From positions 1 through 57,000 of the forward strand of contig CAJUIY010000005.1 in NCBI GenBank assembly GCA_910586865.1: DNA of 57,000 nucleotides, in the 5' to 3' direction. The notes under the pieces were generated by a model. It saw only the letters and a list, made by a program, of their open reading frames with translations. It was not told the origin of the DNA and searched no databases. Of this stretch, positions 40,916 through 51,900 are shown piece after piece (the first letter of the stretch is position 1; every line of letters begins with the position of its first letter). This DNA comes from an uncultured Bacilli bacterium. Lineage in GTDB: Bacteria > Bacillota_I > Bacilli_A > RF39 > UBA660. A program made the translations under genes and the position numbers.

Positions 40916-42085
40916 ATGGCAAAAAAACAAAATACAAAAAAAGAAAAAAGAATTCTACGTTATTTAGATATGCCACTGTTATTCGTAACGGTTTTATTAT
41001 TTGTGATAGGACTCGTTATGGTTTTTTCTGCTTCGAATGTTACCGCTTATATGTCTTATGCGGTCAGTCCTTATAATTATTTTGTAAAACAAGGAATCTT
41101 TTTAGTGATTGGTGTGATTTTATTCTTTGTTATGATACGATTTAATACCAAAGTTTATGGCATGTTTTCTTGGTTATTATTAATTGGTATTATTGCTAGT
41201 TTAGTTGTTTTATTAGTGTATGGACAAGCTACCAATCAAGCTGTCAGTTGGTTTGATTTTGGCCCATTTAGTTTTCAACCTAGTGAGTTTGGAAAAGTAA
41301 TTATTATTGTTTGGATGGCACGGTTTTATGAAATGAATCAGGAAAAACTAGATAGGTATACTGTTAGCTTATTTCCAGTAGGGGTTGCCGTAGCTATGGC
41401 TATCTTAATTATTATTCAACCAGATCTTGGAACAGCCATTATTTTTTCAGTAATTGTATTTTTTCTCTTTTTTTCTTCCCCCATTACGAAAGAAATTAAG
41501 GCAAAAGTTTTTTTAGGATGTTCTGCGTTTTTGGTAATTTTATTATTGATTATTACGACTTCCGGAAAGACCGTTTTACTAGAAAGACAACTATCAAGAT
41601 TTGATTATCGAAATCCTTGTTCGAAACTATTAAGTACTGGTTCCCAAGTATGTAATGGTTATATTGCTATTAATAATGGTGGTTTAACAGGGGTAGGACT
41701 TGGTAATTCTACTCAAAAATATTTATATCTTCCAGAACCATACACGGATTTTATCTTTGCCATTATTGTAGAAGAGATGGGTTCTTTATTTGGTATTTTG
41801 ATTCTTTTACTTTATATGTTTGTTTTATTCCGTATTTTAATGGTAGGTAGGAGAAGTTACACGAATCGTGGGGCTATGATGTGTTATGGAATTGCGATTT
41901 ATATTTTTTGTCATATCGCTGTCAATTTACTAGGTTTATTTGGTCTTATGCCATTAACTGGAGTACCATTACCATTTATGAGTTATGGAGGAAGTTTTAC
42001 CATATGTTTAGTAGCTTCCTTAACCATTGTTCAAAGAGTGAGTATTGAAAATAAAATGAGAGATTCTTTAAAGAAAAGTAGGTAA
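40916..42085 (+). CDS. ftsW: FtsW/RodA-type SEDS glycosyltransferase
   Basis: 389 residues with about ten membrane helices. SEDS motifs: 'SFQPSEFGKVIIIVWMARF', 'IIQPDLGTAI', NGGLTGVGLGNSTQK, 'YTDFIFAIIVEEMG' and 'GVPLPFMSYGGS'. It polymerises lipid II into glycan with a partner penicillin-binding protein; the LPEPYTDFIFA loop favours FtsW over RodA. A terminator overlaps its stop. Confidence 0.9.
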   Translation: MAKKQNTKKEKRILRYLDMPLLFVTVLLFVIGLVMVFSASNVTAYMSYAVSPYNYFVKQGIFLVIGVILFFVMIRFNTKVYGMFSWLLLIGIIASLVVLLVYGQATNQAVSWFDFGPFSFQPSEFGKVIIIVWMARFYEMNQEKLDRYTVSLFPVGVAVAMAILIIIQPDLGTAIIFSVIVFFLFFSSPITKEIKAKVFLGCSAFLVILLLIITTSGKTVLLERQLSRFDYRNPCSKLLSTGSQVCNGYIAINNGGLTGVGLGNSTQKYLYLPEPYTDFIFAIIVEEMGSLFGILILLLYMFVLFRILMVGRRSYTNRGAMMCYGIAIYIFCHIAVNLLGLFGLMPLTGVPLPFMSYGGSFTICLVASLTIVQRVSIENKMRDSLKKSR

Positions 42086-42099
42086 CTTTTCTTTTTTTT
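42072..42099 (+). terminator. Terminator after ftsW
   Basis: AGAAAAGT and ACTTTTCT arms around AGGTA followed by eight T. Confidence 0.85.
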
Positions 42100-42125
42100 G
42101 ACAATAATTTAGTAGGAGGCGTTAT

Positions 42126-42818
42126 ATGACATTCAAATATCGATATCGGAAACAAATTATCATTACCTTGATAGTCTTTACCCTAATAGGAATGAGTAGT
42201 TTCTTTCTCTATTCTAACTTGAAAAGCAGTAACAAGAAGGAGAAGAAAGAAAATCTACTAACCATAGAAAAAAAGGAAAAGAAGGAAGAAAAGAAAAAAG
42301 AAGAAGTAGAAAAGGTAGAACCAATTATGGTAGATGTAAAAGGAGAAGTGATGAATCCTGGTATTTATACACTAAATCCAGAAAAAAGAGTAATTGATGC
42401 GATTCAAATGGCAGGAGGACTTACGAATCAGGCAGACACCAGTGTTTTAAATTTAAGTAAAAAATTAAAAGATGAAATGGTTATTATCGTTTATAGTCAT
42501 TATGAAGTAGAAAACTTTGAAAAAACCAAAGAAAAAGAAGAGATTCTTCATCAAGAATGTGTAAAGGGTGTCAATGCATTAGAAAATAATGCTTGTATTG
42601 AAGAAGAAAAGCAAGTATCTTCTTCTAATAAAGTATCCATCAATCAAGCAACGAAAGAGGAATTCATGCAGTTAGAAGGAATTGGAGAGTCAAAAGCGAA
42701 TGCTATTGTCGAATATCGGAATACCAATGGTCCATTTCAAGCAATAGAAGATATTAAGAATGTATCTGGAATAGGAGATAGCTTATTTGATAAGATTAAG
42801 GAAAATATTACTCTGTAA
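42126..42818 (+). CDS. comEA: Competence protein ComEA
   Basis: 230 residues. Transmembrane helix (about 10-30), a Lys/Glu linker, an SLBB domain (MVDVKGEVMNPGIYTL) and a C-terminal double helix-hairpin-helix (VSINQATKEEFMQLEGIGES, then VSGIGDSLFDKI). ComEA captures double-stranded DNA outside the membrane for uptake. Overlaps comEC by 32 bases. Confidence 0.93.
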   Translation: MTFKYRYRKQIIITLIVFTLIGMSSFFLYSNLKSSNKKEKKENLLTIEKKEKKEEKKKEEVEKVEPIMVDVKGEVMNPGIYTLNPEKRVIDAIQMAGGLTNQADTSVLNLSKKLKDEMVIIVYSHYEVENFEKTKEKEEILHQECVKGVNALENNACIEEEKQVSSSNKVSINQATKEEFMQLEGIGESKANAIVEYRNTNGPFQAIEDIKNVSGIGDSLFDKIKENITL

Positions 42819-44823
42819 TTCTATTTATTATCTTTTGTTAATTTTGATTCTTTTCGTTACGTTTTATCGCCTTTCGATAACAAAAAAGAGCATCTATCAA
42901 AAAGAGAAAAGTATTACTGGTTATTTGTATGAAATGAAAATAGAAGCTAGTAAGGCCACTTTTATAGTTGGAAAAGGGGAAAAAGTAGTCGTTACCTATT
43001 ACTTTCAGAATGAAGAGGAAAAAAAATTATTCGAACAAAATTTATCCATCCATGATGAAATAAAAATAGAAGGAACTATGGAACGAGTAAAAAATACGAA
43101 AAAAAATGTTATATTTCATTACCAAGAATATTGGAACCGAAAAAATATCTTTTTTAAGATGAAAGCGAATGCTATCTATCTCATTAGAAAAAACCAAAAT
43201 TTATATTATAAAATAAAAACATTTATTCTAAATCGATGTCAAAATGCTTATGTGAAAACTTTCCTTTTAGGAGATACCAGTGATATTTCTAGAGATACTC
43301 TAAAAAACTATAGAGATTTAGGAATTAGCCATTTATTTGCCATTAGTGGTATGCATATTGGCTTCCTTTCTTCTTTTTTCTTAAAACTTTGGAAAAAATT
43401 AAAGATAAGAGAAGAAAAAAGATATTGGATTACTAGTATTCTTTTGTTTTGTTATTTACTACTAACCGGTTTATCTCCTTCTATTTTGCGAGCAGTTCTT
43501 TTCTTTTTTTTCTTCTCTATTAATAAGATTTATTATTTCTATATAAAAAAGGAAAATATCTTTCTACTTGTTCTTTGTATTTCTCTTCTTATCAATCCTT
43601 ATTATGTATATGATATTGGTTTTTGGTATTCCTTTACGATTAGTCTATCTTTATTAGTGGTAGCTAGTAGATTAAGTAGAATTAAAAACTATTTTAAAAG
43701 TTTACTTTGTGTATCCTTTCTTTCTTTTGTTGTTAGTATTCCAATTTCTATTTATTTTTTTAATCAAATCAATGTACTTGGAATTTTCTATAACTTATTT
43801 TATGTTCCTTTTGTTAGTTTTCTAGTATTTCCAGTTGCAATTCTTACTTTTCTTTTTCCATTTTTGAATATCCTTTTAGAAATGGTTGTCTTTTTATTAG
43901 AAGCTAGTAGTGTGTTTTTTCGTAACATCAGATTTTCTATTCTTATCCTAAAATCTTGTTCCTTTATCGTTTATCTTTTGTACTTTTTCTTTATTATTAT
44001 TTTTTTCTATGGATTTATAAAGAGAAAGTATCACTACTTTTTTCCTATCATGATTTTAGTAATATTGCACTATAGTTATCCTTTTTTTGATTCGGAGGAT
44101 TACTTACTAATGGTAGATGTAGGACAGGGAGATTCTCTTTTACTTCATTCGAATAATCAAAATATTTTAGTCGATACTGGTGGAATTATGAATTATGATA
44201 AGGAAGAGAAAACATCCATTGTGGAGAAAACGACAATTCCTCTTTTAAAGAAAGAAGGAATTAAGAAAATAGATTATCTAATCTTAACGCACGGGGATTA
44301 CGATCATTTAGGAGAGGCACTTTCTCTTACGAAACAATTTCCAGTAGATTCTATTTTTATCAACGAAGGAAAAATCAATTCTTTAGAGAAAAAGATAATT
44401 CGAAACCATCCAAATGTACAAAGACTGAAACAAAACGATTATTTCGAGGTGGGAGATTTTAAAATACTATCCCTAAATAGTGATTTGAAGGAAGAAAATG
44501 ATAGTAGTATTGTTTTATATATCGAGATAAAGGGTAAGAAACTTTTATTGATGGGAGATGCTTCCATTAAAACAGAAAAATATATTTTGAACCAATATGA
44601 AATAAAAGATATTGATATTTTAAAATGTGGTCATCATGGAAGCAAAACTAGTAGTAGTTATGAGTTTTTAAAAGAAGTGAATCCTAAAATTGCTTTGATA
44701 TCAGCAGGAGTGGATAATAAATTTCATCATCCTCATAAAGAGGTAACGAAGCGACTAAAAAAATTAAAGATTAAAATATATAATACCCAAGAATTTGGAA
44801 ATGTAAAAATGAATTTTCCTTAA
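42787..44823 (+). CDS. comEC: ComEC/Rec2 DNA-uptake channel
   Basis: 678 residues starting at TTG 42787 (AGGAG upstream). Competence domain with 'LGISHLFAISGMHIGFLSSF' in the middle of about ten helices, then a metallo-beta-lactamase domain with VDVGQGDSLLL and the metal motif LTHGDYDHLG. It forms the channel that lets one DNA strand into the cytoplasm, while the lactamase domain may degrade the other. The domain order matches the full-length family. Confidence 0.92.
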   Translation: MIRLRKILLCNSIYYLLLILILFVTFYRLSITKKSIYQKEKSITGYLYEMKIEASKATFIVGKGEKVVVTYYFQNEEEKKLFEQNLSIHDEIKIEGTMERVKNTKKNVIFHYQEYWNRKNIFFKMKANAIYLIRKNQNLYYKIKTFILNRCQNAYVKTFLLGDTSDISRDTLKNYRDLGISHLFAISGMHIGFLSSFFLKLWKKLKIREEKRYWITSILLFCYLLLTGLSPSILRAVLFFFFFSINKIYYFYIKKENIFLLVLCISLLINPYYVYDIGFWYSFTISLSLLVVASRLSRIKNYFKSLLCVSFLSFVVSIPISIYFFNQINVLGIFYNLFYVPFVSFLVFPVAILTFLFPFLNILLEMVVFLLEASSVFFRNIRFSILILKSCSFIVYLLYFFFIIIFFYGFIKRKYHYFFPIMILVILHYSYPFFDSEDYLLMVDVGQGDSLLLHSNNQNILVDTGGIMNYDKEEKTSIVEKTTIPLLKKEGIKKIDYLILTHGDYDHLGEALSLTKQFPVDSIFINEGKINSLEKKIIRNHPNVQRLKQNDYFEVGDFKILSLNSDLKEENDSSIVLYIEIKGKKLLLMGDASIKTEKYILNQYEIKDIDILKCGHHGSKTSSSYEFLKEVNPKIALISAGVDNKFHHPHKEVTKRLKKLKIKIYNTQEFGNVKMNFP

Positions 44824-44956
44824 ACAGGTAAAAATTGGCAATTTAATCAGAAGCAAGTTATACTCTCCTTTTCTGATATAAAAAAGAAAAAGTATGAGTA
44901 AATGACTTGTAATTTAAAAGTATTTTTTATAAAATGGAATTATGGTGGTGGTAGTT

Positions 44957-45862
44957 ATGAAAAATGTATCCGATATTGTAAAAAAGAAGAATTCTACTAC
45001 CTTAAAACAGTCTTTTATTAACGCTATGAAAAATAGGGAATTTAAGGAATATAGGAATACACTGAAGATGGAAGAAAATATCTTGATGAAATATACTTCT
45101 ACCTTAGAGGAAGCATCTTTTGAATATCATAACTGTAAGAACTGTTCTAATTTATGGATGTGTAAAAATAAAGTAGAGGGGTATCAATTAATGCCTCAAA
45201 GAGAAAAAGATACGCTTTCTTTTTCTTATGTAATGTGTCCTTATAAAAAGAAACAAGAAGAAGAGAATCGTTATTTACAAAATATTTCTTATTATAATTT
45301 ATCCAAAGAATTACAACAAGCTTCTTTTCAAAAACTTTATAAAGATGATGTTAGTCGTGTTCCTATATTAAAATATATGACTGAATTTATGAAGTCCTAT
45401 GAAAATCACGAGGATACTAAGGGTTTATATTTAACAGGTTCCTTTGGGACTGGAAAAACTTATTTAATATCGGCTTTATTTAATGACATGGCAAAAAAAG
45501 GAGTAAAGTGTGCTATTGTTTATTATCCTGAATTTTTAAGAGATTTAAAAGCTTCTTTTCAAACGAATTATCAAGAAAAGTTTGATTATATCAAAAAATG
45601 TGCCTTATTATTATTAGATGATATTGGTGCAGAAAATGTAAGTAGTTTTAATAGAGATGAAGTCTTAGGACCTATCCTTCAATATCGAATGGAAGAGGGT
45701 TTACCAACCTTTTTTACATCTAATTTAACTTTAGAAGAACTAGAAGAGAATCTTTCGCTTACTACTAGTGGTTCTGATAAAGTAAAAGCTAGGAGAATCA
45801 TAGAAAGAATCAAGCAATTAACAAAACAAATGGAATTAGTAAGTAAAAATAGGAGGGTTTAA
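44957..45862 (+). CDS. dnaI: Primosomal helicase loader DnaI
   Basis: 301 residues from ATG 44957 (an upstream in-frame ATG at 44942 is also possible). N-terminal zinc-binding part with CKNCSNLWMC and a later MCPYKK cysteine; AAA core with Walker A GSFGTGKT and Walker B ALLLLDDIG. 'SYVMCPYKKKQ' and FFTSNLTLEEL are DnaI-like. It loads DnaC/DnaB helicase at origins. dnaB and thrS, its usual neighbours, are not beside it. Confidence 0.9.
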   Translation: MKNVSDIVKKKNSTTLKQSFINAMKNREFKEYRNTLKMEENILMKYTSTLEEASFEYHNCKNCSNLWMCKNKVEGYQLMPQREKDTLSFSYVMCPYKKKQEEENRYLQNISYYNLSKELQQASFQKLYKDDVSRVPILKYMTEFMKSYENHEDTKGLYLTGSFGTGKTYLISALFNDMAKKGVKCAIVYYPEFLRDLKASFQTNYQEKFDYIKKCALLLLDDIGAENVSSFNRDEVLGPILQYRMEEGLPTFFTSNLTLEELEENLSLTTSGSDKVKARRIIERIKQLTKQMELVSKNRRV

Positions 45863-45864
45863 GG

Positions 45865-47691
45865 ATGAAGAGTGGATTAGTAAAATTATTAGAAAGTATT
45901 TTTAGTAACGATGAGGTAACAGATGAAGAGATAATAAAAATATTAGGTACTTCTGATAAGATTACAAGCACTCTTTTTGATTTTATAAATCAGGAATTAC
46001 CCTATATCAATGAAAGTATAGAAAAAAGAGAAGTATTTCAAAATACATGGAATTACTTATATAAAAATATGAAAAAAGATTTAGAAAATAATTTAGCTAT
46101 TCCAATAAAAAACTTAAAAAATCTCCAATACAAGATAAGAAGATTACCAAGAATTAAGCAATACGAAAAAGAAAAACAGGGTATTCTAAATCAGCTAGAA
46201 GAATTAATTGATAAAAATAGGTATGCTTTTTTAGAATATATTGTTTATGAAATACGCAATTTAGACAAACTATCGATGGTGTTAAAAAAGAATAAAGATA
46301 TGGTAAATTTAAAAGATAAAGAAAATGTTCCTTTTTATTATCGAATGATACAGGAGTATATCAAAGCAATTACTTCGATTGAATATCATGAAAAAGATAT
46401 TCTATACTTTTATGGTGTTTTACTTTTAACAAAGAATAAGTATTTATATGAGCCAAAAGATTTTAAAAATGCTTGTTTACAATTAATAAATGAGGAAAAG
46501 AAAAAATTAGATATAAAGGATAGCCATTATAAAGAAAGAAAAAAATTATTAAAAGATTTATACCAATTTGTATTAGGTAAAGAAAATGGGATAGTAGACG
46601 CTTTTGAGTTATTAGGGAAAAATCATATCCCTGTTTGTTTTTGTGAAAGAGTGATAGGGAAAATGCATCAATATACTTGTCCTCCTTTAGATAATAAAAG
46701 AATATTCTTGGATGAGTATACGATTACGATTGATAAAAAAGGCACAAAAGAAATAGATGATGCCTTAACAATTAAAAGACTTTCTAATGGAAACTATTTA
46801 CTAGGCTGTCATATTACGAATGTATTAGGTTATTTACCATATCATTCTGAAATTGTTAACAATGCTATTGAACGAGGAAAAACAATTTATATACAGGATT
46901 ATAATCCTTATTCAAAAAATTTAATTTCTATATTTCCATTAGAATTCGCAGCATATCATGCTTCTTTAGTACAAAATCAAAAAAGACTGGCGAACTCTTA
47001 TTTCGTTGAATTAGATAGTAATGCAAATGTTGTAGATTTTTATATCTTAAAAACAATCATCAGAAATGATGCGAAATGTAGTTATTCTTATATAAATAAA
47101 ATTTTAAAAACAGGTTGCCAAAACAGAAAAATGATGGAAACTCTCCTTCTGTTGGATGAATTGACTTATAAATTAGAAGAAAACTTAGCAACTCCTTTTC
47201 GTGATAAAAGATCAGAAGCAATGGTGGAGCTTACTACAAAATTAGTAAATTCTCAGATTGCAAACTTTTTCTATGAAAATAGATACCCATTACTATATAG
47301 AGTTCATGAACTAGAAAAGGAGAAAAGACAAAATCAAGGTTTAGTGAAACAAATCAAAAGCGATACCACTACTTTTCATTGGTATAAAGAAATAGAAAAA
47401 TCGTATTGTACTAAATTTGATACCAAAGGATTTCATGAACGCTTAAATAATATTCCTTATTGCCATGCTACATCACCACTTAGAAGAGCAGAAGATATCA
47501 TAGTAGAACATTGTTTAGATATTTGTTATTTTCAAAGACCAACCAATCAAGATTTATGCTATTTAGAAGAAGAGGTAGAAAGAAAAAAAGATATCATTAA
47601 CTTAGCATATGATCGAATAGAGATGTTTTCAACAGAAAATAGTTTTTTACAAGAAAATAGGAGAGAAAAGATGAAAAACTTAAAAAAATAG
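45865..47691 (+). CDS. RNB-domain (RNase II/R-family) protein, divergent
   Basis: 608 residues. N-terminal 260 residues helical and unrecognised, without the cold-shock domains of RNase R. The RNB core begins IFLDEYTITIDKKGTKEIDD; of the four catalytic Asp (D-x5-D-x-D-D pattern) the second appears as Glu (TKEIDD). Later 'VHELEKEKRQNQGL' and 'ATSPLRRAEDIIVEH' match the RNB end with the catalytic Arg. No S1 domain follows. Probable 3'-5' exoribonuclease or RNA-binding derivative. Starts two bases after dnaI, so possibly co-expressed. Confidence 0.75.
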   Translation: MKSGLVKLLESIFSNDEVTDEEIIKILGTSDKITSTLFDFINQELPYINESIEKREVFQNTWNYLYKNMKKDLENNLAIPIKNLKNLQYKIRRLPRIKQYEKEKQGILNQLEELIDKNRYAFLEYIVYEIRNLDKLSMVLKKNKDMVNLKDKENVPFYYRMIQEYIKAITSIEYHEKDILYFYGVLLLTKNKYLYEPKDFKNACLQLINEEKKKLDIKDSHYKERKKLLKDLYQFVLGKENGIVDAFELLGKNHIPVCFCERVIGKMHQYTCPPLDNKRIFLDEYTITIDKKGTKEIDDALTIKRLSNGNYLLGCHITNVLGYLPYHSEIVNNAIERGKTIYIQDYNPYSKNLISIFPLEFAAYHASLVQNQKRLANSYFVELDSNANVVDFYILKTIIRNDAKCSYSYINKILKTGCQNRKMMETLLLLDELTYKLEENLATPFRDKRSEAMVELTTKLVNSQIANFFYENRYPLLYRVHELEKEKRQNQGLVKQIKSDTTTFHWYKEIEKSYCTKFDTKGFHERLNNIPYCHATSPLRRAEDIIVEHCLDICYFQRPTNQDLCYLEEEVERKKDIINLAYDRIEMFSTENSFLQENRREKMKNLKK

Positions 47692-47745
47692 TTGCGTGTT
47701 TTAAAAAAATGGGGTATCCTATATAATATAGAGAAGGTGATATAA

Positions 47746-48408
47746 ATGAAGAGTGTAGAAAGAGAAAACGAAGTAGAAACTCATGGTAAAAAAATAATAG
47801 CCTTAGCCCTAGCGTTGGTGTTATTAATTGGAGGAACATACGCATGGTTATCATTAACATTAGAGGGTAATAAGACAGTAAGATTAGAAGCTGGAACTTT
47901 AAGTTTGAGATTAAAAGATGAATCTAATGCAATTGATATTGAAGATGCATTTCCAATGACAGATGAAGAAGGATTAGCTACAACACCTTATACCTTTATA
48001 TTAGAAAATAATGGTACTATCGCAAGTGATTATTCTGTTTTTTTAGATAGCGAAGCGATTCCATCAGGATATAATCCAATGAAACAACATCTTATTAAGT
48101 ATAGTATTACAAAAACAGTAAAAACGAAGGTTGGAGATGAAATCGACCAAGCAAATGATACGACAAAAGATACACAAACGGTAACAGAAACACTAAATCC
48201 ACTAAAGACGGATGCAGTAGCTCCTGATACTCCAGAAATGGGAACAAACCCTGATAGAGTACTTGATACAGGTTCCTTAGAAGCCGATGATTATATTGTC
48301 TATACCTTAAGATTATGGGTTGATTATAGGGCCACTTTAGAGGAAATGGATAATGCAGCATTTGCAGGTAAACTTAGAATAGAAGCAGCACAACAAGGTA
48401 TTGAGTAG
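47746..48408 (+). CDS. SipW-type secreted protein (TasA/camelysin-like)
   Basis: 220 residues. N-terminus KKIIALALALVLLIGGTYAW is the SipW-type signal peptide of TasA/CalY proteins, which form extracellular fibres or remain surface bound. The body 'EAGTLSLRLKDESNAIDIED' and FILENNGTIASDYSVFLDSE fit the TasA-like beta-sandwich. GAGAAGGTGAT precedes the ATG. No sipW gene is in the window. It lies upstream of the giant surface protein, so both may build the extracellular matrix. Confidence 0.75.
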   Translation: MKSVERENEVETHGKKIIALALALVLLIGGTYAWLSLTLEGNKTVRLEAGTLSLRLKDESNAIDIEDAFPMTDEEGLATTPYTFILENNGTIASDYSVFLDSEAIPSGYNPMKQHLIKYSITKTVKTKVGDEIDQANDTTKDTQTVTETLNPLKTDAVAPDTPEMGTNPDRVLDTGSLEADDYIVYTLRLWVDYRATLEEMDNAAFAGKLRIEAAQQGIE

Positions 48409-48508
48409 AATTGATATAATAAAGATACAAAAAATTAATAAAGAGGAAAAATATTAGTACTTGTCAAGCACTAATAAATAAAAAGGTTAATTAACTTGAA
48501 TATTTAAG

Positions 48509-48579
48509 TCAATATTGAACAGGAGATAAATATCCAAGATTCTTTTAAATACGCTCGTTGTTATATCAATGAACGTATT
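48509..48579 (-). pseudogene. IS3-family orfB C-terminal remnant
   Basis: On the minus strand the frame reads YVH*YNNERI*KNLGYLSPVQY and stops, the typical last residues of an IS3-family transposase with two in-frame stops. It differs from the element at 7462. The surrounding 48409-48900 stretch otherwise shows only AT-rich decayed sequence. Confidence 0.6.
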
Positions 48580-48911
48580 TTTAATGTTTTCCCGTCGATT
48601 GTTTTCTAGTTAATTTAATCAGACACTGAACCTTATTTATAAGGTGTTTTTCTTTTGCTCTAGAAACAAATAATCCTTTCTTAGTTCGGTTTCTGGTTCT
48701 AAATTTATAATATGATCATATCTTTTCATTAATTTATTTTCTATATTCTTCTTTAATCTTATTGTTTCATAATTCCCTTTAACTTTTTTCTTTTTTCTCT
48801 AAAGTTTATTTTTTAAATTTTCTCATCAAAAGATAACTTCTTGGTTCTTTCTAAATAAATTTTATTATTCTTTTTGTTTAGCTTGAACTTTAAAATAATC
48901 TAAAAAAACTC

Positions 48912-48937
48912 TTACCAAAAAAAATTTTTTTTGGTAA
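48912..48937. repeat. 26-bp perfect palindrome upstream of the giant surface gene
   Basis: TTACC, eight A, eight T, GGTAA: a perfect palindrome ending 22 bases before the surface-protein ATG. It could be a bidirectional terminator closing the decayed region, or an operator. Confidence 0.6.
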
Positions 48938-48959
48938 AATAGAAGAAGATAGGTTGTGT

Positions 48960-51900
48960 ATGAGAATGGGTAAGTTTTATAGTAGAAAAAAAATTATTTT
49001 TAATAGTTATGTAATAGCAATTTTTGTCGCATTAATTGCCTTCTTTTATAGGTCAGAAAATGTTAAAGCTATTGCTGTCGGTACAAAATGGGAGTACAGT
49101 TATACAGGAGAATATCAAACATTTACAGCGCCAGAAAGCACATGGTATAAGGTTGAACTTTGGGGTGCTAGAGGGGGACAAGGAAGAACCAACTGGACCA
49201 TTAAGCAAAAAGGTGGTGCAGGAGCTTATACTAGTGGAGAGATTTATTTAGAAAAAGGTACCAAATTATATCTTTATGTTGGTGGAAACGGCGTTTATGG
49301 TGGCGTTGGTGGAAAATGTAAAGGTGGAGTCGGCGGTTGGAACGGCGGCGGAAACGGTGGAAACGATTCTAACTGTGATAGTAACCCAGAACCAGGAGGT
49401 GGAGGTGGAGGAGCTACGGATGTCCGTTTAGTTCCTACTTCTGCTCCTACTGTATGGGATGAATTTGATAGTTTAAAGTCGCGTATTATGGTCGCAGCTG
49501 GCGGTGGCGGAGGTCATTATACCTATGCTGGAGTAGCTGGTGGTAGACACTATGGCATTGCAAGATTTCAAGGTTCTAATATTACAGCAGAGCAGACGAC
49601 CGGTTTTGCCTTTGGTATGGGTGCAGTTGGTGCTAACAATTCTTACGGTAATGGTGGTGGTGGCTCTGGATACTTTGGGGGCTTTAGTCATAGTAGTGGT
49701 GACGGAGGCTCCTCTTTTGTATCTGGATGTTATGGATGTGTTGCTATTGATAAAGATTCCACTAGTACAAATATAATAAGTACGAACAGTAATATCCATT
49801 ATTCAGGATACCAATTTGATAAGATTCAGATGTTTGCAGGAATAGAAGACAAACAACCAGATGGAAATGGGGGTTATCAAACAGGAAACTATGGAACTGG
49901 TTGGGCAGTTATTACAGTAGCAGATCATCGTTCTAATAATAATTACTTAAGAAATATCATATCTAGTAATGGAACTTTATCGCCAGCATTTTCAAAAACT
50001 GTAGAAACTTACGATTTAGTATTAGATTCTAATGTGAGTGAAGTAGAACTAAATGCTCAATTAGAGGATACTAAATCAACAATTGGTGGTCTAGGTAGAT
50101 ATCAAGTAGATTATGGAAAAAAAGTAACAGCGAACCTTTCTGTAACTAGTGAGGCAGGAGAGGTACGTGTTTATAAAGTTAATATCACAAGAAGAGAGCT
50201 AGTATCAGGTACTCATTCTTCAAAACTTGCAGATTTAAAAATGAAAGCAGTTAATGAGGGAGCGCTTCTACCAAAATTTGAAAATGGATTCGACTCCAAC
50301 ACGTTAGAATATAACATTACAGTCTCTTCTACAGTAGCTGCACTTGATTTTGATACTATTGCTTTTGATACTGATGCGACAATTGTGAAAGAAGGAGCAG
50401 GAAAAATCTTAGGAGATACTGGAACCATAAAAATTATAGTTTCAGCCCCTAACTGTAGTGATACTACTTATTTAATTCACTACACAAAAGAATATACAAC
50501 CAAACTAGCTAATGAATATACAGCAACTGGAGATTACCAAGAATTTATTGCACCTGTTTATGGTAAGTATCGAATACAACTTTGGGGAGCACAAGGAGAT
50601 GGGAAAGTTGGAATTCCTGGAGGAAAAGGTGCGTATACGAAAGGTGACATCATTCTAGAAAAAGGAGAAAAGATTTATTTCTATGTCGGAAATGTTATCC
50701 GAAAATCTGCCTCTTTTAATGGAGGCGGTTATGCTGGTCTTGGGTTAGGCAATGGACTAAGTGGTGGAGGAGCTACCGATGTTCGTCTTGTAAGTGGTGC
50801 ATGGGATGACTTTGATTCATTAAAGAGTCGTATCATGGTTGCTGCTGGTGGTGGTGGATCCACAACATGGAAAACAGGAAGTAATGGAGGTTCTGCTGGT
50901 GGATTATTTTCTTACGATATTCCAGTTTTTCATTACAATAATACAGATTTATCACCTTATATTTTAAATACCTCTTCCACTCAAACATCAGTAGGTTTTG
51001 GTTTTGTCGGACAAAGAGAAAATTGGAGTGGACAAGATGGAAAATTCGGAATTGGTGGAGATGCCTCTAAATGTGCGGGTTGTGGTGCCGCAGGAGGAGG
51101 AGGTTACTACGGAGGTTCTGGTGGTGGAGCATCAAACGCTCTTGTAAGTAGTGGTTCTGGAGGTTCTTCCTATATTTCGGGCCATATTGGATGTAAGTCC
51201 ATTATGGAACATTCAACACCAACTGATATATTTCATTCAGATAGTAACATCCATTATTCTAATAAGGTATTTACGAATACACAAATGATAGATGGTTTAG
51301 GTTATAATTGGGTAGATACTAATGGTCCTACCTATACACCTAATGATATTCAAGGAAATCATGTTATTCTTGCAGATGGAGAGTATACAGGACAACCAAC
51401 AACAGATGGAACAGGTATTCAAGAAGGACAAGAAGGAAATGGATTTGCTAAAATAGAACTTATCAATGAATCTAATAATAACTATTTAGCAGAATTAAAA
51501 ACAAACTATGGGACATTTAGTGAAGATTTTGATCCGTTTAAAAATAAAATCACATTAAATTTAGATAAATATGAACAACACTTTACATTAGAAGGAGTGT
51601 TAGCAGATAAATCATCTACTGTAACAGGACTTGGGCAATACCGAGTTGGACTTGGAGAGACAAAAGTAATAAATATCGCAGTCACCTCTACGAATGGAGA
51701 AACACGTATTTATGAAGTAACAGCAATAAGAGGGGATTTAGCACCAGGAGAACATTCTACAAAACTGGATGTATTAGATATTAATGGGGGAAGTTATTCC
51801 TTAGATCCAGAATTTATTAGTATCGAAACAGACTATGAGTTAAGCGCACCATATAGTGCGATTGCCTTAGATGTCGATGCAATTCCATATGATAAGACAG

